64,000 bases of DNA from Poriferisodalis sp965215815 (GTDB taxonomy: Bacteria > Actinomycetota > Acidimicrobiia > Acidimicrobiales > Poriferisodalaceae), in assembly GCF_965215815.1 (NCBI RefSeq), contig NZ_CBDCEO010000013.1:558001-622000 (forward strand), in the 5' to 3' direction. Numbering within the stretch: the stretch's first letter is position 1; each line of letters opens with the position of its first letter. Shown one piece after another: positions 8,964 through 17,581 of this stretch. The position numbers and the translations under genes were made by a program. The notes beneath the pieces were generated by a model. That model had not been told where the DNA came from. It worked only from the letters and a program-made list of their open reading frames with translations, and searched no databases.

Positions 8964-10025
8964 ATGGCTCAGACGCTCAGATTCGGGATCGTGCACGACT
9001 TCCGGTGCCCGCCGGGCAGTGACGTGACGATGCCGCAGGTGTACGCCGAAACGTTCGACCAAGTGGTGCTGGCCGAGCAGTTGGGCTTGGAGCTGTGCTG
9101 GTTCACCGAGCACCACTTCATGGAGGATGGCTACCTGCCCAACTTCGTGCCGGTGGCGGGCGCGGCCGCGGCGCTGACCACCACCATGCGGTTCTCCACC
9201 GACATTTGCCTCATGCCGTTCCGGGATCCGGTGCGGCTGGCCGAGGACCTTGCCGTGCTCGACAACATCTCTGGCGGACGCATGGAGATCGGTGTCGGCA
9301 TGGGATATGCGGCGCACGAGTTCGCCGGCTTCGGTCTGCCGATCAGCCGGCGGGTGTCACTGACCGAGGAGGGGCTCGAGATACTGCGGCTGGCATGGTC
9401 CGGCGAGCCATTCAGCTACGAAGGCAAGCGATACAGCTACCAAGACGTGCGGGTGACGCCCGATCCGATGCAAGACGGCGGTCCCCCGCTGTGGATCGCA
9501 GCGACGAGCGAAGCCGGGGCGCTGAGGGCGGCCCGCTTCGACACGAATCTGCTGCCCCAAGGGCCGAAGTCGACCGTGCTCGAACCGTGGAAGCAGGCGC
9601 TGGCCGCTGACGGGCGCGACTCCGGCAACAAACGAGTCGGGATCATCCGCGGGGTGTACGTCACCGACGGGCGCGACCCCGCCGACGATCCGACCTGGGA
9701 GGCAATCGCCGCCGCAGAGCGCTACCGCCGGAATGTGTACATCGGCATCATCAAGGCGAGTGCCGACCACAAGTCCACTGCCGCGGAACGCTCGGCCCGG
9801 ACCGGCCCACGTGTTCCCGATCCGCTGAACCCGCTGGTGTGGACCGCCGGCGATGCCGACCATTGCGTGGCCGAGCTGACCACGATGATGCGCGACCACG
9901 ACGTGACCGATCTGGTCAGCTGGGGCGGCCCGCCAGGGCTCCCACCGTCAGTGATGAACGCCTCGCTGGAGCGCTTCGCAAACGACGTGGTGCCCCGCAT
10001 CCGCAGAAACCTCAGCGTGGCTTGA
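8964..10025 (+). CDS. Luciferase-like (LLM class) flavin-dependent monooxygenase
   Basis: 353 residues with the TIM-barrel pattern of bacterial luciferase-like oxidoreductases: AEQLGLELCWFTEHHF near residues 37-52, TDICLMPFRDPVRLAEDLAVLDNISGGRMEIGVGMGY near 73-114, and PPLWIAATSEAG about 174-185. Members use reduced FMN or F420 on diverse carbon substrates; the substrate here cannot be told. The start is supported by a TAGCGT -10-like hexamer six bases upstream. It stands alone between the AbiE-like pair and an IclR regulator. Confidence 0.8.
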   Translation: MAQTLRFGIVHDFRCPPGSDVTMPQVYAETFDQVVLAEQLGLELCWFTEHHFMEDGYLPNFVPVAGAAAALTTTMRFSTDICLMPFRDPVRLAEDLAVLDNISGGRMEIGVGMGYAAHEFAGFGLPISRRVSLTEEGLEILRLAWSGEPFSYEGKRYSYQDVRVTPDPMQDGGPPLWIAATSEAGALRAARFDTNLLPQGPKSTVLEPWKQALAADGRDSGNKRVGIIRGVYVTDGRDPADDPTWEAIAAAERYRRNVYIGIIKASADHKSTAAERSARTGPRVPDPLNPLVWTAGDADHCVAELTTMMRDHDVTDLVSWGGPPGLPPSVMNASLERFANDVVPRIRRNLSVA

Positions 10026-10335
10026 TCAGTCGTCCATGCAACGGGCGAGGCGACGCCTGATCAGATACTCGCCGCCGGATCCCCGCAAGCGCCGGGGACG
10101 ATCTCGCTGCCGAGGTGGGCGATCCCCGGCCCGGCAATCTGTGCCTGATCCGCTCCGGCCAGGTATGGCACTACTGCGAGGAGCAGGAACGGTCGATGTA
10201 CTTCGATGATGTCGGGCCGACCTGCGGTTGGGCTTCGGTATCGTCGGATGCCTACGAGTCGACTGAGCCGCTTTCTGGGCGAACGCTTCGAACCGGACTG
10301 CCAGGCAACGTTCACAAACTCGAGGAGCTCAGACG
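10026..10335 (+). other. Intergenic region without a supported gene
   Basis: The 310 bases between the monooxygenase and the IclR gene have short open frames on both strands, none resembling a family I know and none with a convincing start. The region ends with GAGGAG, the ribosome binding site of the IclR gene, nine bases before its ATG. It presumably holds that gene's promoter, but I could not pick out clear -35/-10 boxes. Confidence 0.4.
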
Positions 10336-11139
10336 ATGAACAAGAAGACGTCCTCGAAATCGGGCAGCACGACGTCGGATGGTTCATCGAACGCCTACCC
10401 CATTCGAGCGGTGGAACGAGTCTGCGACATCCTTGATCTCCTGCAGCGCTCACGCGACGGGGTCTCGCTCCCGGAAACCGCGGCGGTCACATCACTGCCG
10501 AAGAGTTCGGCATTTCGGTACCTGTCGGCGCTCGAGGCTCGGGGTTATGTCGAGCGCGATGAGGAATCCGCTGTGTACCGAATCGGGCTCGCCTTCCAAC
10601 CGCACAACACACGTCAGCTCGAGGCATTCCTCTCGCAGGCCGGCGGTCCGCTTCAACGACTCCGCGACGACACCGGCGAAACCACGAACCTGGGAACGCT
10701 CAATGGTTCCGCAGTCGTCCACAATCTCGTCTTCGAGAGCAGCCAGATGATGCGCCTGGCGGCCCGCGCCGGTGAGCGCGCCCCGATTCACTCGACAGCC
10801 CTCGGCAAAGCGATAGCTGCCGAACTGCCCCAGGATCATGTTCTGGCGATCCTGAACGCGGTCGAGATGACGCCCTTCACCGACACCACGATCACGACAC
10901 CCGAGGCCTACCTGTCCGCTCTCGAGACGGTTCGACAGCAGGGGTATGCGATCGACGACTGCGAGAACCAGGGCGACGGTCGATGCGTCGCGGTGGCACT
11001 CAGCGGAATGCCCTTCCCCTGCGGCATCAGCGTGAGCGCGCCGGCGCGACGGTTCACGATCGACATGGTGCCAACGGTCGTCAAGCAAATTCGCAGCGTC
11101 GGTGAGCGTCTCGTTCGTGACTTCCTCACTGAAGGCTGA
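10336..11139 (+). CDS. IclR-family transcriptional regulator
   Basis: 267 residues. A winged helix occupies about residues 17-75 (VERVCDILDLLQRSRDGVSLPETAAV...SSAFRYLSALEARGYVERD). The IclR effector domain follows, with AARAGERAPIHSTALGKAIAAELP and GYAIDDCENQGDGRCVAVAL, both characteristic. GAGGAG nine bases upstream supports the ATG. It is followed at 43 bases by a D-serine dehydratase-like gene and heads the catabolic island to 27851, so it probably controls those genes in response to a small carboxylate or related ligand. A candidate operator (TGAAAC-TCAG-GTTTCA) lies before the transporter genes at 21537. Confidence 0.9.
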   Translation: MNKKTSSKSGSTTSDGSSNAYPIRAVERVCDILDLLQRSRDGVSLPETAAVTSLPKSSAFRYLSALEARGYVERDEESAVYRIGLAFQPHNTRQLEAFLSQAGGPLQRLRDDTGETTNLGTLNGSAVVHNLVFESSQMMRLAARAGERAPIHSTALGKAIAAELPQDHVLAILNAVEMTPFTDTTITTPEAYLSALETVRQQGYAIDDCENQGDGRCVAVALSGMPFPCGISVSAPARRFTIDMVPTVVKQIRSVGERLVRDFLTEG

Positions 11140-11180
11140 GACAGCTCACCGAGGGCTGAGACAGCTCACCGAGGGTTGAG
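11134..11180 (+). repeat. 20-bp tandem repeat at the IclR stop codon
   Basis: GGCTGAGACAGCTCACCGAG occurs twice in direct succession (11134-11153, 11154-11173) and a third, partial copy starts at 11174. The first copy contains the IclR stop codon; the partial copy supplies the GAGGG ahead of the next gene's ATG. It looks like a recent tandem duplication. Confidence 0.85.
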
Positions 11181-11182
11181 AA

Positions 11183-12469
11183 ATGGCCATGGGCCCTGAT
11201 TCGCAGGCCGTAGTCGCAGCGTCTTCCGACATCGCGCAGCCGTCGACGTCCAAATTAAAAGGGCTGCCGCTTGCCTCGGGCGCCACGACCGGGTGGTGTG
11301 TGTTCGACGCCGACGTGTCGTACCCGACCGTGTTGTTGTTCGAATCGGCGATCGATCACAACAGCAAGGCAATGACGGCCTTCTGCGAGCGCAACGACGT
11401 GTCTTTGGCACCCCACGGCAAGACGACGATGGCACCGTCAATCTTCCGTCGTCAGCTCAGCGATGGTGCCTGGGCGATCACCGCTGCGACGACGTGGCAA
11501 GCCAAGACCATGAGCGAGGCCGGGGTAAGCCGGGTCCTCATCGCCAACCAGGTCGTCGTCCCCGCCGAGATCGAATGGCTGGCGAGATCGCTGGATGAGG
11601 GTTTCGAGGTGTACTGCTATGTCGACTCCCTCGAGGGTGTCGACATCATGAATGAGACCCTGGCGCGCGTCCAGCCAGCCAGTCGGTTGCCAGTGCTGCT
11701 CGAATTGGGGATCACCGGAGGGCGCACCGGCGCACGCAGCATCGCCGACGGATTGCTTGTCGCCGCCGCCACCGAACAGTCCCCTCATCTGGCGCTCACT
11801 GGAACCTCCGGGTTCGAGGGGATTCTCGGACCGATGGACGATCGACCCGTCCGAGACGGGGTCGAAGAGTTCCTCGATCAGATCGTCGAGCTGACGCACG
11901 CGGTCGATGCCAAGGGTTGGTTCGAGCCGACGCCCGAAGTGATCGTCACCGCCGGTGGCAGTGCGTACTTCGATCAGGTCGTCGACCGTTTCTCACTCGT
12001 CGACATCGAGTCTCCCCATCGAGTGGTGCTCCGCAGCGGCTGTTACATCAGCCACGACGACGGTTCGTTGCACCAGGTTTCCCCCATGGGTGAGACTCCG
12101 CGCACCGGCAACGACGACCGCCTCGTGCCGGCGATCGAAGTCTGGGGTGCTGTGCTCTCCCGTCCTGAGCCCACCCGAGCCCTGGTGGGCATCGGCAAGC
12201 GCGACGCCTCGACCGATGGCCTGTTGCCGGTTCCGAAGAAGGTCCGTCGCCGCGGATCCACAGAGATCGAGACCGTGGCGCGTGCCCGGGTCGTCGAGAT
12301 CAACGATCAACACGCCTATCTGGACCTCGAACCCACCGATCCTCTCGCAGTCGGAGACCTTGTCGGTTTCGGCATCTCGCATCCGTGCACCACATTCGAC
12401 AAGTGGCGCGCGATCCCGATCGTCGACGACAACTATCGGGTCATCGAGATCGCCGAAACGCTGTTCTAA
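11183..12469 (+). CDS. D-serine dehydratase-like fold-type III PLP enzyme
   Basis: 428 residues. The N-terminal alanine-racemase-like barrel has the PLP lysine at K80 in SLAPHGKTTM. The C-terminal domain carries FGISHPCTTFDKWR, whose His400 and Cys402 match the zinc ligands of the eukaryotic-type D-serine dehydratase / D-threonine aldolase family. This family cleaves or deaminates D-amino acids such as D-serine (to pyruvate and ammonia) or D-threonine. GAGGG upstream supports the ATG. Immediately after the IclR gene and near an N-acyl-D-amino-acid deacylase, it fits a D-amino-acid breakdown route. Exact substrate not determined. Confidence 0.8.
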   Translation: MAMGPDSQAVVAASSDIAQPSTSKLKGLPLASGATTGWCVFDADVSYPTVLLFESAIDHNSKAMTAFCERNDVSLAPHGKTTMAPSIFRRQLSDGAWAITAATTWQAKTMSEAGVSRVLIANQVVVPAEIEWLARSLDEGFEVYCYVDSLEGVDIMNETLARVQPASRLPVLLELGITGGRTGARSIADGLLVAAATEQSPHLALTGTSGFEGILGPMDDRPVRDGVEEFLDQIVELTHAVDAKGWFEPTPEVIVTAGGSAYFDQVVDRFSLVDIESPHRVVLRSGCYISHDDGSLHQVSPMGETPRTGNDDRLVPAIEVWGAVLSRPEPTRALVGIGKRDASTDGLLPVPKKVRRRGSTEIETVARARVVEINDQHAYLDLEPTDPLAVGDLVGFGISHPCTTFDKWRAIPIVDDNYRVIEIAETLF

Positions 12470-12483
12470 CGGTCGAGCACAGC

Positions 12484-12530
12484 GCTGCCAGTACTGGGTG
12501 CAGTCAGTACCGGGCGCAGTCAGTACCGGG
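12484..12530 (+). repeat. 16-bp tandem repeat at convergent gene ends
   Basis: GCAGTCAGTACCGGG occurs at 12500-12514 and 12516-12530, with a degenerate third copy from 12484. The last copy contains the stop codon and final codons of the MlrC gene on the minus strand, so the repeats look like reiterated copies of that gene's 3' end between two convergent genes. Confidence 0.75.
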
Positions 12531-14001
12531 TGTCGGGCTCGTAGGGGAACATCGGTTGACGTCGATACGTGTAGTCGAGAACGCTGACATCGGCGCTCGT
12601 GCAGCCAGGGGTGTTCAGCTGGATCATCTCGGCTGCGATCGGTTCGTAAGCCGCACGCGGCGAGTGAACGCCTTTGGCGACGATGATCGGCTGCGCCAAT
12701 GGGTCGAGGCCGGCGCTGATGAGTTCGGCTCGACTGGTGTTGCCCCGAGGATGTGACGTCAACAGCACCATGTGATCGTCCTGGGTGTGGACGAGCGCCC
12801 GGGGACCGGCGTCATAGAACCGGAAGCCGCCGTGAGTGGGTCCGGCATCCTCGAACTTCCCGTCATCGAGCATTCGAACGACCCCCCGAATAGCGACGGC
12901 GTCGCCATGGAGGTCATCGGTCTTGCCGCCCACGAGTAGTTCGACTGTGGCGCCGACACCAGCATCCGCACAGACGGCAACGGAAGCCGGATCGCACAAC
13001 GAATGGAACAATCCGCCCACCTCGAGACGCTGCGCCGCTGCCAGGACATGGGTCGAATCACCTGGGCTGCCAGCGCCGACGTTGTCGCCAACGTCGAGGA
13101 GGACAACGGGGTGGGCATCTGCGGTTGCGGCGCGACGAAGTGCTTCGTCGACCGAGATCCCATCGCCTTCCAGTTCGGCGCGAACCTCCCAAGCGGCGCT
13201 AGCGAGTTCGCGGGCGATCTCGCCGGCAAGATCGGCATCGCCGTCGGTGACCGCCATGAAGGCCATTCCCATCTCTTCCACATCGGCGTACGGGAAGCCC
13301 TCGGCGATACTGACCGACAGAACGCCCGGTCGGGTCGCGGCCTGCGCCGCCATCTCGACGAGTTCGGCCATCGGCGAGTCGGTCGTCCCCTGGCGCAAGA
13401 TGTTCACGGCCAATGGCGGCTTTTCGAGAGCCATGACCGGATGAATCTCGCCGCGAACGACGCGGAATGCCAGATCAGCGCACTCTCGAGCACGCAGACG
13501 TGGATCGAGATGCGGGTTGGTCATGTACGTGTTCACGACAGTGGCGCAGTCGACCATTCGCGCCGAGACGTTGGCATGCATGTCGTAGGTGACAGCGATC
13601 GGCACGTCGGCTCCGACGAGTCGCCGCACGCGCTCGAGGATTTCGCCGTCGGCGTCACGATGAATCTCGGATGCGGCGGCGCCGTGAAGCGCCAACAGAA
13701 TTGCATCCCAGGGGCCGTTCTCATCGAGCGCGCTCAGCAGCCGCGCCGCGATGGCTTCCAACGCCTCAGCCGTGATCGTTCCCATCGGATTGAGGTCGAA
13801 ATACACCAACGGCACGAGTTCCACATCTGCGTCCGCCGCCGCTGCCTCGATGAAGCCCGCCAGGGTGGCCTGTGATTCGGCGTACTTAGCGACGAGACCG
13901 TCACCGACGTCGGGTCCGCTGGCAAGGAACTGCTCGAGGGTCGCTGGCACCGGAGCGAACGTGTTCGATTCGTGGTGGAAGCCGAGGGTCGCGACGCGCA
14001 T
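12520..14001 (-). CDS. MlrC-family (M81) metallopeptidase, copy 1
   Basis: 493 residues from the ATG at 14001, which follows AAGGAA; the same frame stays open further upstream, but that part overlaps the deacylase gene and is not coding. The N terminus MRVATLGFHHESNTFAP, LLALHGAAASE and VTYDMHANVS are hallmarks of the MlrC / DUF1485 family; the Asp and His of YDMHAN are likely zinc ligands. Further on, VLLDVGDNVGAGSPGDST and HTQDDHMVLLTS define the C-terminal MlrC domain. MlrC hydrolyses linear microcystin peptides in Sphingomonas; most members act on unknown amides. It is co-directional with, and 32 bases from, the D-aminoacylase, suggesting joint breakdown of an amide. A second copy lies at 17582. 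Confidence 0.85.
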   Translation of the reverse strand: MRVATLGFHHESNTFAPVPATLEQFLASGPDVGDGLVAKYAESQATLAGFIEAAAADADVELVPLVYFDLNPMGTITAEALEAIAARLLSALDENGPWDAILLALHGAAASEIHRDADGEILERVRRLVGADVPIAVTYDMHANVSARMVDCATVVNTYMTNPHLDPRLRARECADLAFRVVRGEIHPVMALEKPPLAVNILRQGTTDSPMAELVEMAAQAATRPGVLSVSIAEGFPYADVEEMGMAFMAVTDGDADLAGEIARELASAAWEVRAELEGDGISVDEALRRAATADAHPVVLLDVGDNVGAGSPGDSTHVLAAAQRLEVGGLFHSLCDPASVAVCADAGVGATVELLVGGKTDDLHGDAVAIRGVVRMLDDGKFEDAGPTHGGFRFYDAGPRALVHTQDDHMVLLTSHPRGNTSRAELISAGLDPLAQPIIVAKGVHSPRAAYEPIAAEMIQLNTPGCTSADVSVLDYTYRRQPMFPYEPDTRY

Positions 14002-14033
14002 GAGTTTCCTTTTGTGTGAACAGAGTCGACCGG

Positions 14034-15632
14034 TCAGGCGATTGCGGGACGCGAGCCCCTTCGCAGGACCCGGCCAGGGCGATCGGTTCCGATGACTCCA
14101 TGATCCAATACCACTGAGCCGCCGACAATTACCACGTCGATGCCAGTCGGCGGATCGGCGCTGCGGCCGAACTCGGAGTTGTCGATGACGGTGTCGGGGT
14201 CGAAGATCACGACATCGGCAACGGCCCCGACGGCGAGGGTCCCGCGGTCGGGCAGTCCCAGGCGCCGAGCCGGCTCGGCGGTCATCTTCCGCACCGCATC
14301 GCTCAGTTCGAGCACTTGCTTGTCGCGGGCGTACACACCCAAAACTCGAGGGAAGGTCCCGAAGTTGCGCGGATGCGGACAGGCCATGGGTTGGTGGAGC
14401 GGAATTGCATTGCCGTCCGAGCCGATGACCGACAGCGGATGAGCCAGGAACTTCTCGACGTCGTCCTCGCTGCGATAAAAGAGCACCACGGCCAGCTCGT
14501 TGCCGTACCGCTCGCACAGTTGCAGGGTCAGTTCGTACGGTTCGATCCCCTCGCTGGCCGAGAGCTCGTCGAGCGTCTTTGTGATGCCGTAGCCATCTGG
14601 ACAGCTGCTCACGACGAAGCGGTCCCACAGCCACGGAATCCCGTCGAACCAGCCCTCAGCCATGTCGTCGAGGGCACGTTGGCGTTCTGCGGGGATCGCC
14701 AGCCGGGCACGCATCGCTTCGGTCCCGCCTGCGGGCAGCCAAGGCGGGAGGTACTGCGTCAGCGACGACGATGAGGCGTCGTAGGGATAGACGTCGAAGA
14801 AGATGTCGATGCCCTCCGTGCGGGCCTCGTCGAACATGGACAGGAGTTCGGCTCCGTGCCCCCAGCGTTCCGGGCGGTTGATCGCCAGATGACTGAACTC
14901 GACCGTCACGCCGGTCTGCCTGCCGATTTCGATCGCCTCAGCTACCGATGCGCGTTCGTCGGGTGCGATCGCTCGCGAATGTGTGGCATACAGCGCGCCG
15001 CGGGCGGCCAGGACTCGAGCCAGTGCTGCGACCTCATCGAAGTCGCCATACGAGCTGGGAACGAGGGTGAGCCCGGTGCTCATCCCGAAGGCTCCTTGCT
15101 CGAGTGCGCGATCGAGGTCGCGTTCCATCCGCCGCATTTCCGCTTCGGTGGCCGGTCGCTCGTCGACGCCCATCGCCGCCACGCGCAGCGTTCCGTGGCC
15201 GGCAAGCGGCGCGACGTTGATCGACAGACCCTGGTCGTGCAAGGCATCGGCATAGCCATCGAGATCGGTCCACCATGGCGTGACCGGTGCCGTGGCCGCA
15301 GCGAGGTGATCGGCGTGGAGGTGGAGTCGTTCGGGCTCGATCGGGAACGCTGCGAACGAGCAGTTGCCGACAACCTCGGTCGTCACGCCCTGGCGCAGCT
15401 TGCTCTCGCCGGTGCCGTCGGCAATGAGTGTGAGGTCGGAGTGTGTATGGATGTCGATGAAGCCCGGGCACACGACCCGTCTGCGGGCATCGATGGTTCG
15501 GACCGCCCCCGCATCGGCGTCGATGCTGCCGAGGGCGGTGATGCGACCACCTGCAATGCCGACGTCGCCGGGACGTGCCGGGGCGCCCGAACCGTCGATC
15601 AGCGTGGCATCGCGGATGATCAGATCGAACAT
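14034..15632 (-). CDS. N-acyl-D-amino-acid deacylase (D-aminoacylase family amidohydrolase)
   Basis: 532 residues, typical for the family. The metal-binding start H62-T-H64-S of FIDIHTHSDLTL, Cys91 in GNCSF (the bridging cysteine of D-aminoacylases), THSRA, EFSHLAI and SDGNAIPL follow in the expected order, then HPRNFGTFPRVLG and a C-terminal beta-sandwich with GAVADVVIFDPDTV. The enzyme removes the acyl group from N-acyl-D-amino acids to give free D-amino acids. It overlaps no gene but is two bases from the uxuA-like gene upstream, so an operon running 16588 to 12520 is likely. D-Serine dehydratase-like and MlrC neighbours support a D-amino-acid role. Confidence 0.9.
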   Translation of the reverse strand: MFDLIIRDATLIDGSGAPARPGDVGIAGGRITALGSIDADAGAVRTIDARRRVVCPGFIDIHTHSDLTLIADGTGESKLRQGVTTEVVGNCSFAAFPIEPERLHLHADHLAAATAPVTPWWTDLDGYADALHDQGLSINVAPLAGHGTLRVAAMGVDERPATEAEMRRMERDLDRALEQGAFGMSTGLTLVPSSYGDFDEVAALARVLAARGALYATHSRAIAPDERASVAEAIEIGRQTGVTVEFSHLAINRPERWGHGAELLSMFDEARTEGIDIFFDVYPYDASSSSLTQYLPPWLPAGGTEAMRARLAIPAERQRALDDMAEGWFDGIPWLWDRFVVSSCPDGYGITKTLDELSASEGIEPYELTLQLCERYGNELAVVLFYRSEDDVEKFLAHPLSVIGSDGNAIPLHQPMACPHPRNFGTFPRVLGVYARDKQVLELSDAVRKMTAEPARRLGLPDRGTLAVGAVADVVIFDPDTVIDNSEFGRSADPPTGIDVVIVGGSVVLDHGVIGTDRPGRVLRRGSRPAIA

Positions 15633-15634
15633 GT

Positions 15635-16588
15635 TCAGATCTCGGTGGCATCCATGAGGCCACGGATGTACCCGAAGGCAAAGAGGCGACCGAGCATGGT
15701 GTAGCCCGGTTCGCCATCGCCCTCGCCAACCAGCTGGGGAACGTGGTCAGGTCGAATCGGACCATCGAACCCGACCTCGCGATATGCACGCATCGCTTCG
15801 AACATGTCGGTTTGGCCAGTGTCTTGCCACGTCTCGGTGAAGGACTCGGCGGTACCGGTGACATCACGGAAATGGACGTACGCGATATGGGTTCCGAGTT
15901 GCCTGATGGCAGCCGGAATATCGATGCCCATCTCGGAAAACGTGCCTTGGCAAAAGGCGATCGCATTGGACGGTGACGGGACCAAGCCGACCAGCCGCTC
16001 GAACCCTTCGACGCAATGCATGACGCGGTCGTTGCCCAGCAGCGACGGGAGCGGCGGATCATCGGGATGCATGGCCAGCACGACGCCTGCGTCCTCAGCC
16101 ACAGGAATGATCTCAGTGAGGAACGCTTCGAGGTTTGTCCAGAGCTGCTCGCGGGTGGCCCCCGGCTCGAGTGAGGCCCGAAACGGGGGGCGGCCAGGGA
16201 TTCGGGCGCTCTCGAGGTCGTCGAGGTCGAACGCGGTCACCTTGGCACCGCCCCGTTCGAGCGCATCGACGCTGGTGCGGATCCAGTCGGTTCCAGCCAT
16301 GAAGTTGTAACAGATGAGCGGAACGCCGATGTCGCCGAGATGCCGGACGAGGGCCTTCATCTGGTCCATCTCGGTGCCGTCGTCGCTGCCGAGCTTGATG
16401 CGTTCGATCGGCAGGTATCCCTCGACGACCCCCAACCGCATTCCAAAGGACTCGATTCGGTCCTTGACCCCGTCGAGCAGGGTGAGGTCGGGTCCCAGAT
16501 AGCGGGCGACGACCTCGTCCACGCCGCATTGGGCAGCCAAGGTCAAGTTCTCGTCCGAAAGCGGAGTCAATACCGAGGCAAGTCTCAT
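15635..16588 (-). CDS. Mannonate dehydratase-like (UxuA family) enzyme
   Basis: 317 residues, shorter than typical UxuA (about 350-395). MHPDDPP, FCQGTFSEMG, VHFRDVTG and RPDHVPQL are the metal- and substrate-binding motifs of UxuA, a TIM-barrel enzyme that dehydrates D-mannonate to 2-keto-3-deoxygluconate. It is the first gene of the minus-strand operon with the deacylase and MlrC, and diverges from the SMP-30 lactonase gene across 79 bases; lactonase plus sugar-acid dehydratase suggests a sugar-acid branch in this island. A TATTGT hexamer (complement of 16601-16606), 12 bases before the ATG, is a possible -10. Confidence 0.8.
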   Translation of the reverse strand: MRLASVLTPLSDENLTLAAQCGVDEVVARYLGPDLTLLDGVKDRIESFGMRLGVVEGYLPIERIKLGSDDGTEMDQMKALVRHLGDIGVPLICYNFMAGTDWIRTSVDALERGGAKVTAFDLDDLESARIPGRPPFRASLEPGATREQLWTNLEAFLTEIIPVAEDAGVVLAMHPDDPPLPSLLGNDRVMHCVEGFERLVGLVPSPSNAIAFCQGTFSEMGIDIPAAIRQLGTHIAYVHFRDVTGTAESFTETWQDTGQTDMFEAMRAYREVGFDGPIRPDHVPQLVGEGDGEPGYTMLGRLFAFGYIRGLMDATEI

Positions 16589-16655
16589 CAGCCGAAGCTC
16601 ACAATAGGTACACGAGGGGCACGGCCGCAGAAGGCTTGCCTCACCGCCCTCGCTC

Positions 16656-16661
16656 TAAGGT
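16656..16661 (+). promoter_or_regulatory. Leaderless -10 hexamer TAAGGT
   Basis: TAAGGT sits six bases before the ATG at 16668 in the divergent intergenic space, and no Shine-Dalgarno is present. This is the leaderless spacing seen at several genes of the window. Confidence 0.5.
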
Positions 16662-16667
16662 GGCCAC

Positions 16668-17525
16668 ATGACCCCCGACGTTGTCGTGGACTGTGCCTGC
16701 GACCTCGGGGAAGGGCCGACATGGGACGCTCGGGAGCAACGGTTGTTGTGGCTCGACATCGACGGCCAGGTTCTCCATCAATTGGACAGCTCGGGCCGTC
16801 ATACCGCGATGGATCTCGATCAGCGTGTCAGCGTCATCGTGCCCGATGTCGAGGGTCAACTGGTCGCCGTCGCTGGCCTGACTGTGGCTCGGATCGACGA
16901 AATCGGCCGTGTCGGACCGGCGATTGCCACGCTGCCGCCGGACGGCGACGGGGTCGCAAACGACGGTCGATGCGATCCGATGGGACGCTTATGGGTCGGC
17001 ACAGTCGACCGCTCCGACGAACCGAAGGCGGGACTCTTCTGTGTCGAGGCCGATGGGTCCCAGAGGCGGCTCCGAGGCGGCGTGGCCATGTCGAATGGCG
17101 TCGATTGGAGCCCCGACGGCCGCATCTGCTACTACGTCGATTCGCTCACCTACCGAGTCGACATCTTGTATCTCGACGCCGAGGGCCTGCCAATTCGGTC
17201 CGAAGCCCTGGTCGATGTCGACTCGATACCCGATGGACTCAGCATCGACGCCGAAGGCTGCGTCTGGGTGGCCCTCTGGGATGGCGGCGCCGTTCACCGG
17301 TACACGCCGCAGGGACAGCTCGATCGTGTGGTCGAGGTGCCCGGAGGCTTCATCACGAGCTGTGCCTTCGGGGGCACCGAGGGGACCACACTGTTCATCA
17401 CGAGCGCTCGCAGCGGGCTCTCGGAGGCCGAACTGCGGTCCCAGCCACACGCAGGCGCCCTCTTCGGGCTCGATGTCGGCGTGTCGGGCCGCGGGTACAC
17501 ACCCTTCGGCGGTGTGGCTTCTTGA
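16668..17525 (+). CDS. SMP-30/gluconolactonase family protein
   Basis: 285 residues. LGEGPTWD with Glu15, ANDGRCDPMGRLWVG and MSNGVDWSPDG are the metal-coordinating Glu, Asn and Asp motifs of SMP-30/regucalcin lactonases, a six-bladed propeller. Such enzymes open sugar lactones such as gluconolactone or xylonolactone to aldonic acids. It diverges from the uxuA-like gene, consistent with supply of a sugar acid. The message is probably leaderless. It is followed by the second MlrC gene after 56 bases. Confidence 0.9.
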   Translation: MTPDVVVDCACDLGEGPTWDAREQRLLWLDIDGQVLHQLDSSGRHTAMDLDQRVSVIVPDVEGQLVAVAGLTVARIDEIGRVGPAIATLPPDGDGVANDGRCDPMGRLWVGTVDRSDEPKAGLFCVEADGSQRRLRGGVAMSNGVDWSPDGRICYYVDSLTYRVDILYLDAEGLPIRSEALVDVDSIPDGLSIDAEGCVWVALWDGGAVHRYTPQGQLDRVVEVPGGFITSCAFGGTEGTTLFITSARSGLSEAELRSQPHAGALFGLDVGVSGRGYTPFGGVAS

Positions 17526-17581
17526 GCCGAGCTGGCAGACAATGAAAGCCTCACATCGGAGTTTCGGCTAGATATCCAGTC

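Noticed and set aside
14002..14634. In-frame 211-codon extension upstream of MlrC copy 1
   Set aside because: It overlaps the D-aminoacylase gene in another frame, reads as Arg-rich nonsense, and the ATG at 14001 has its own ribosome binding site and the family's N terminus.
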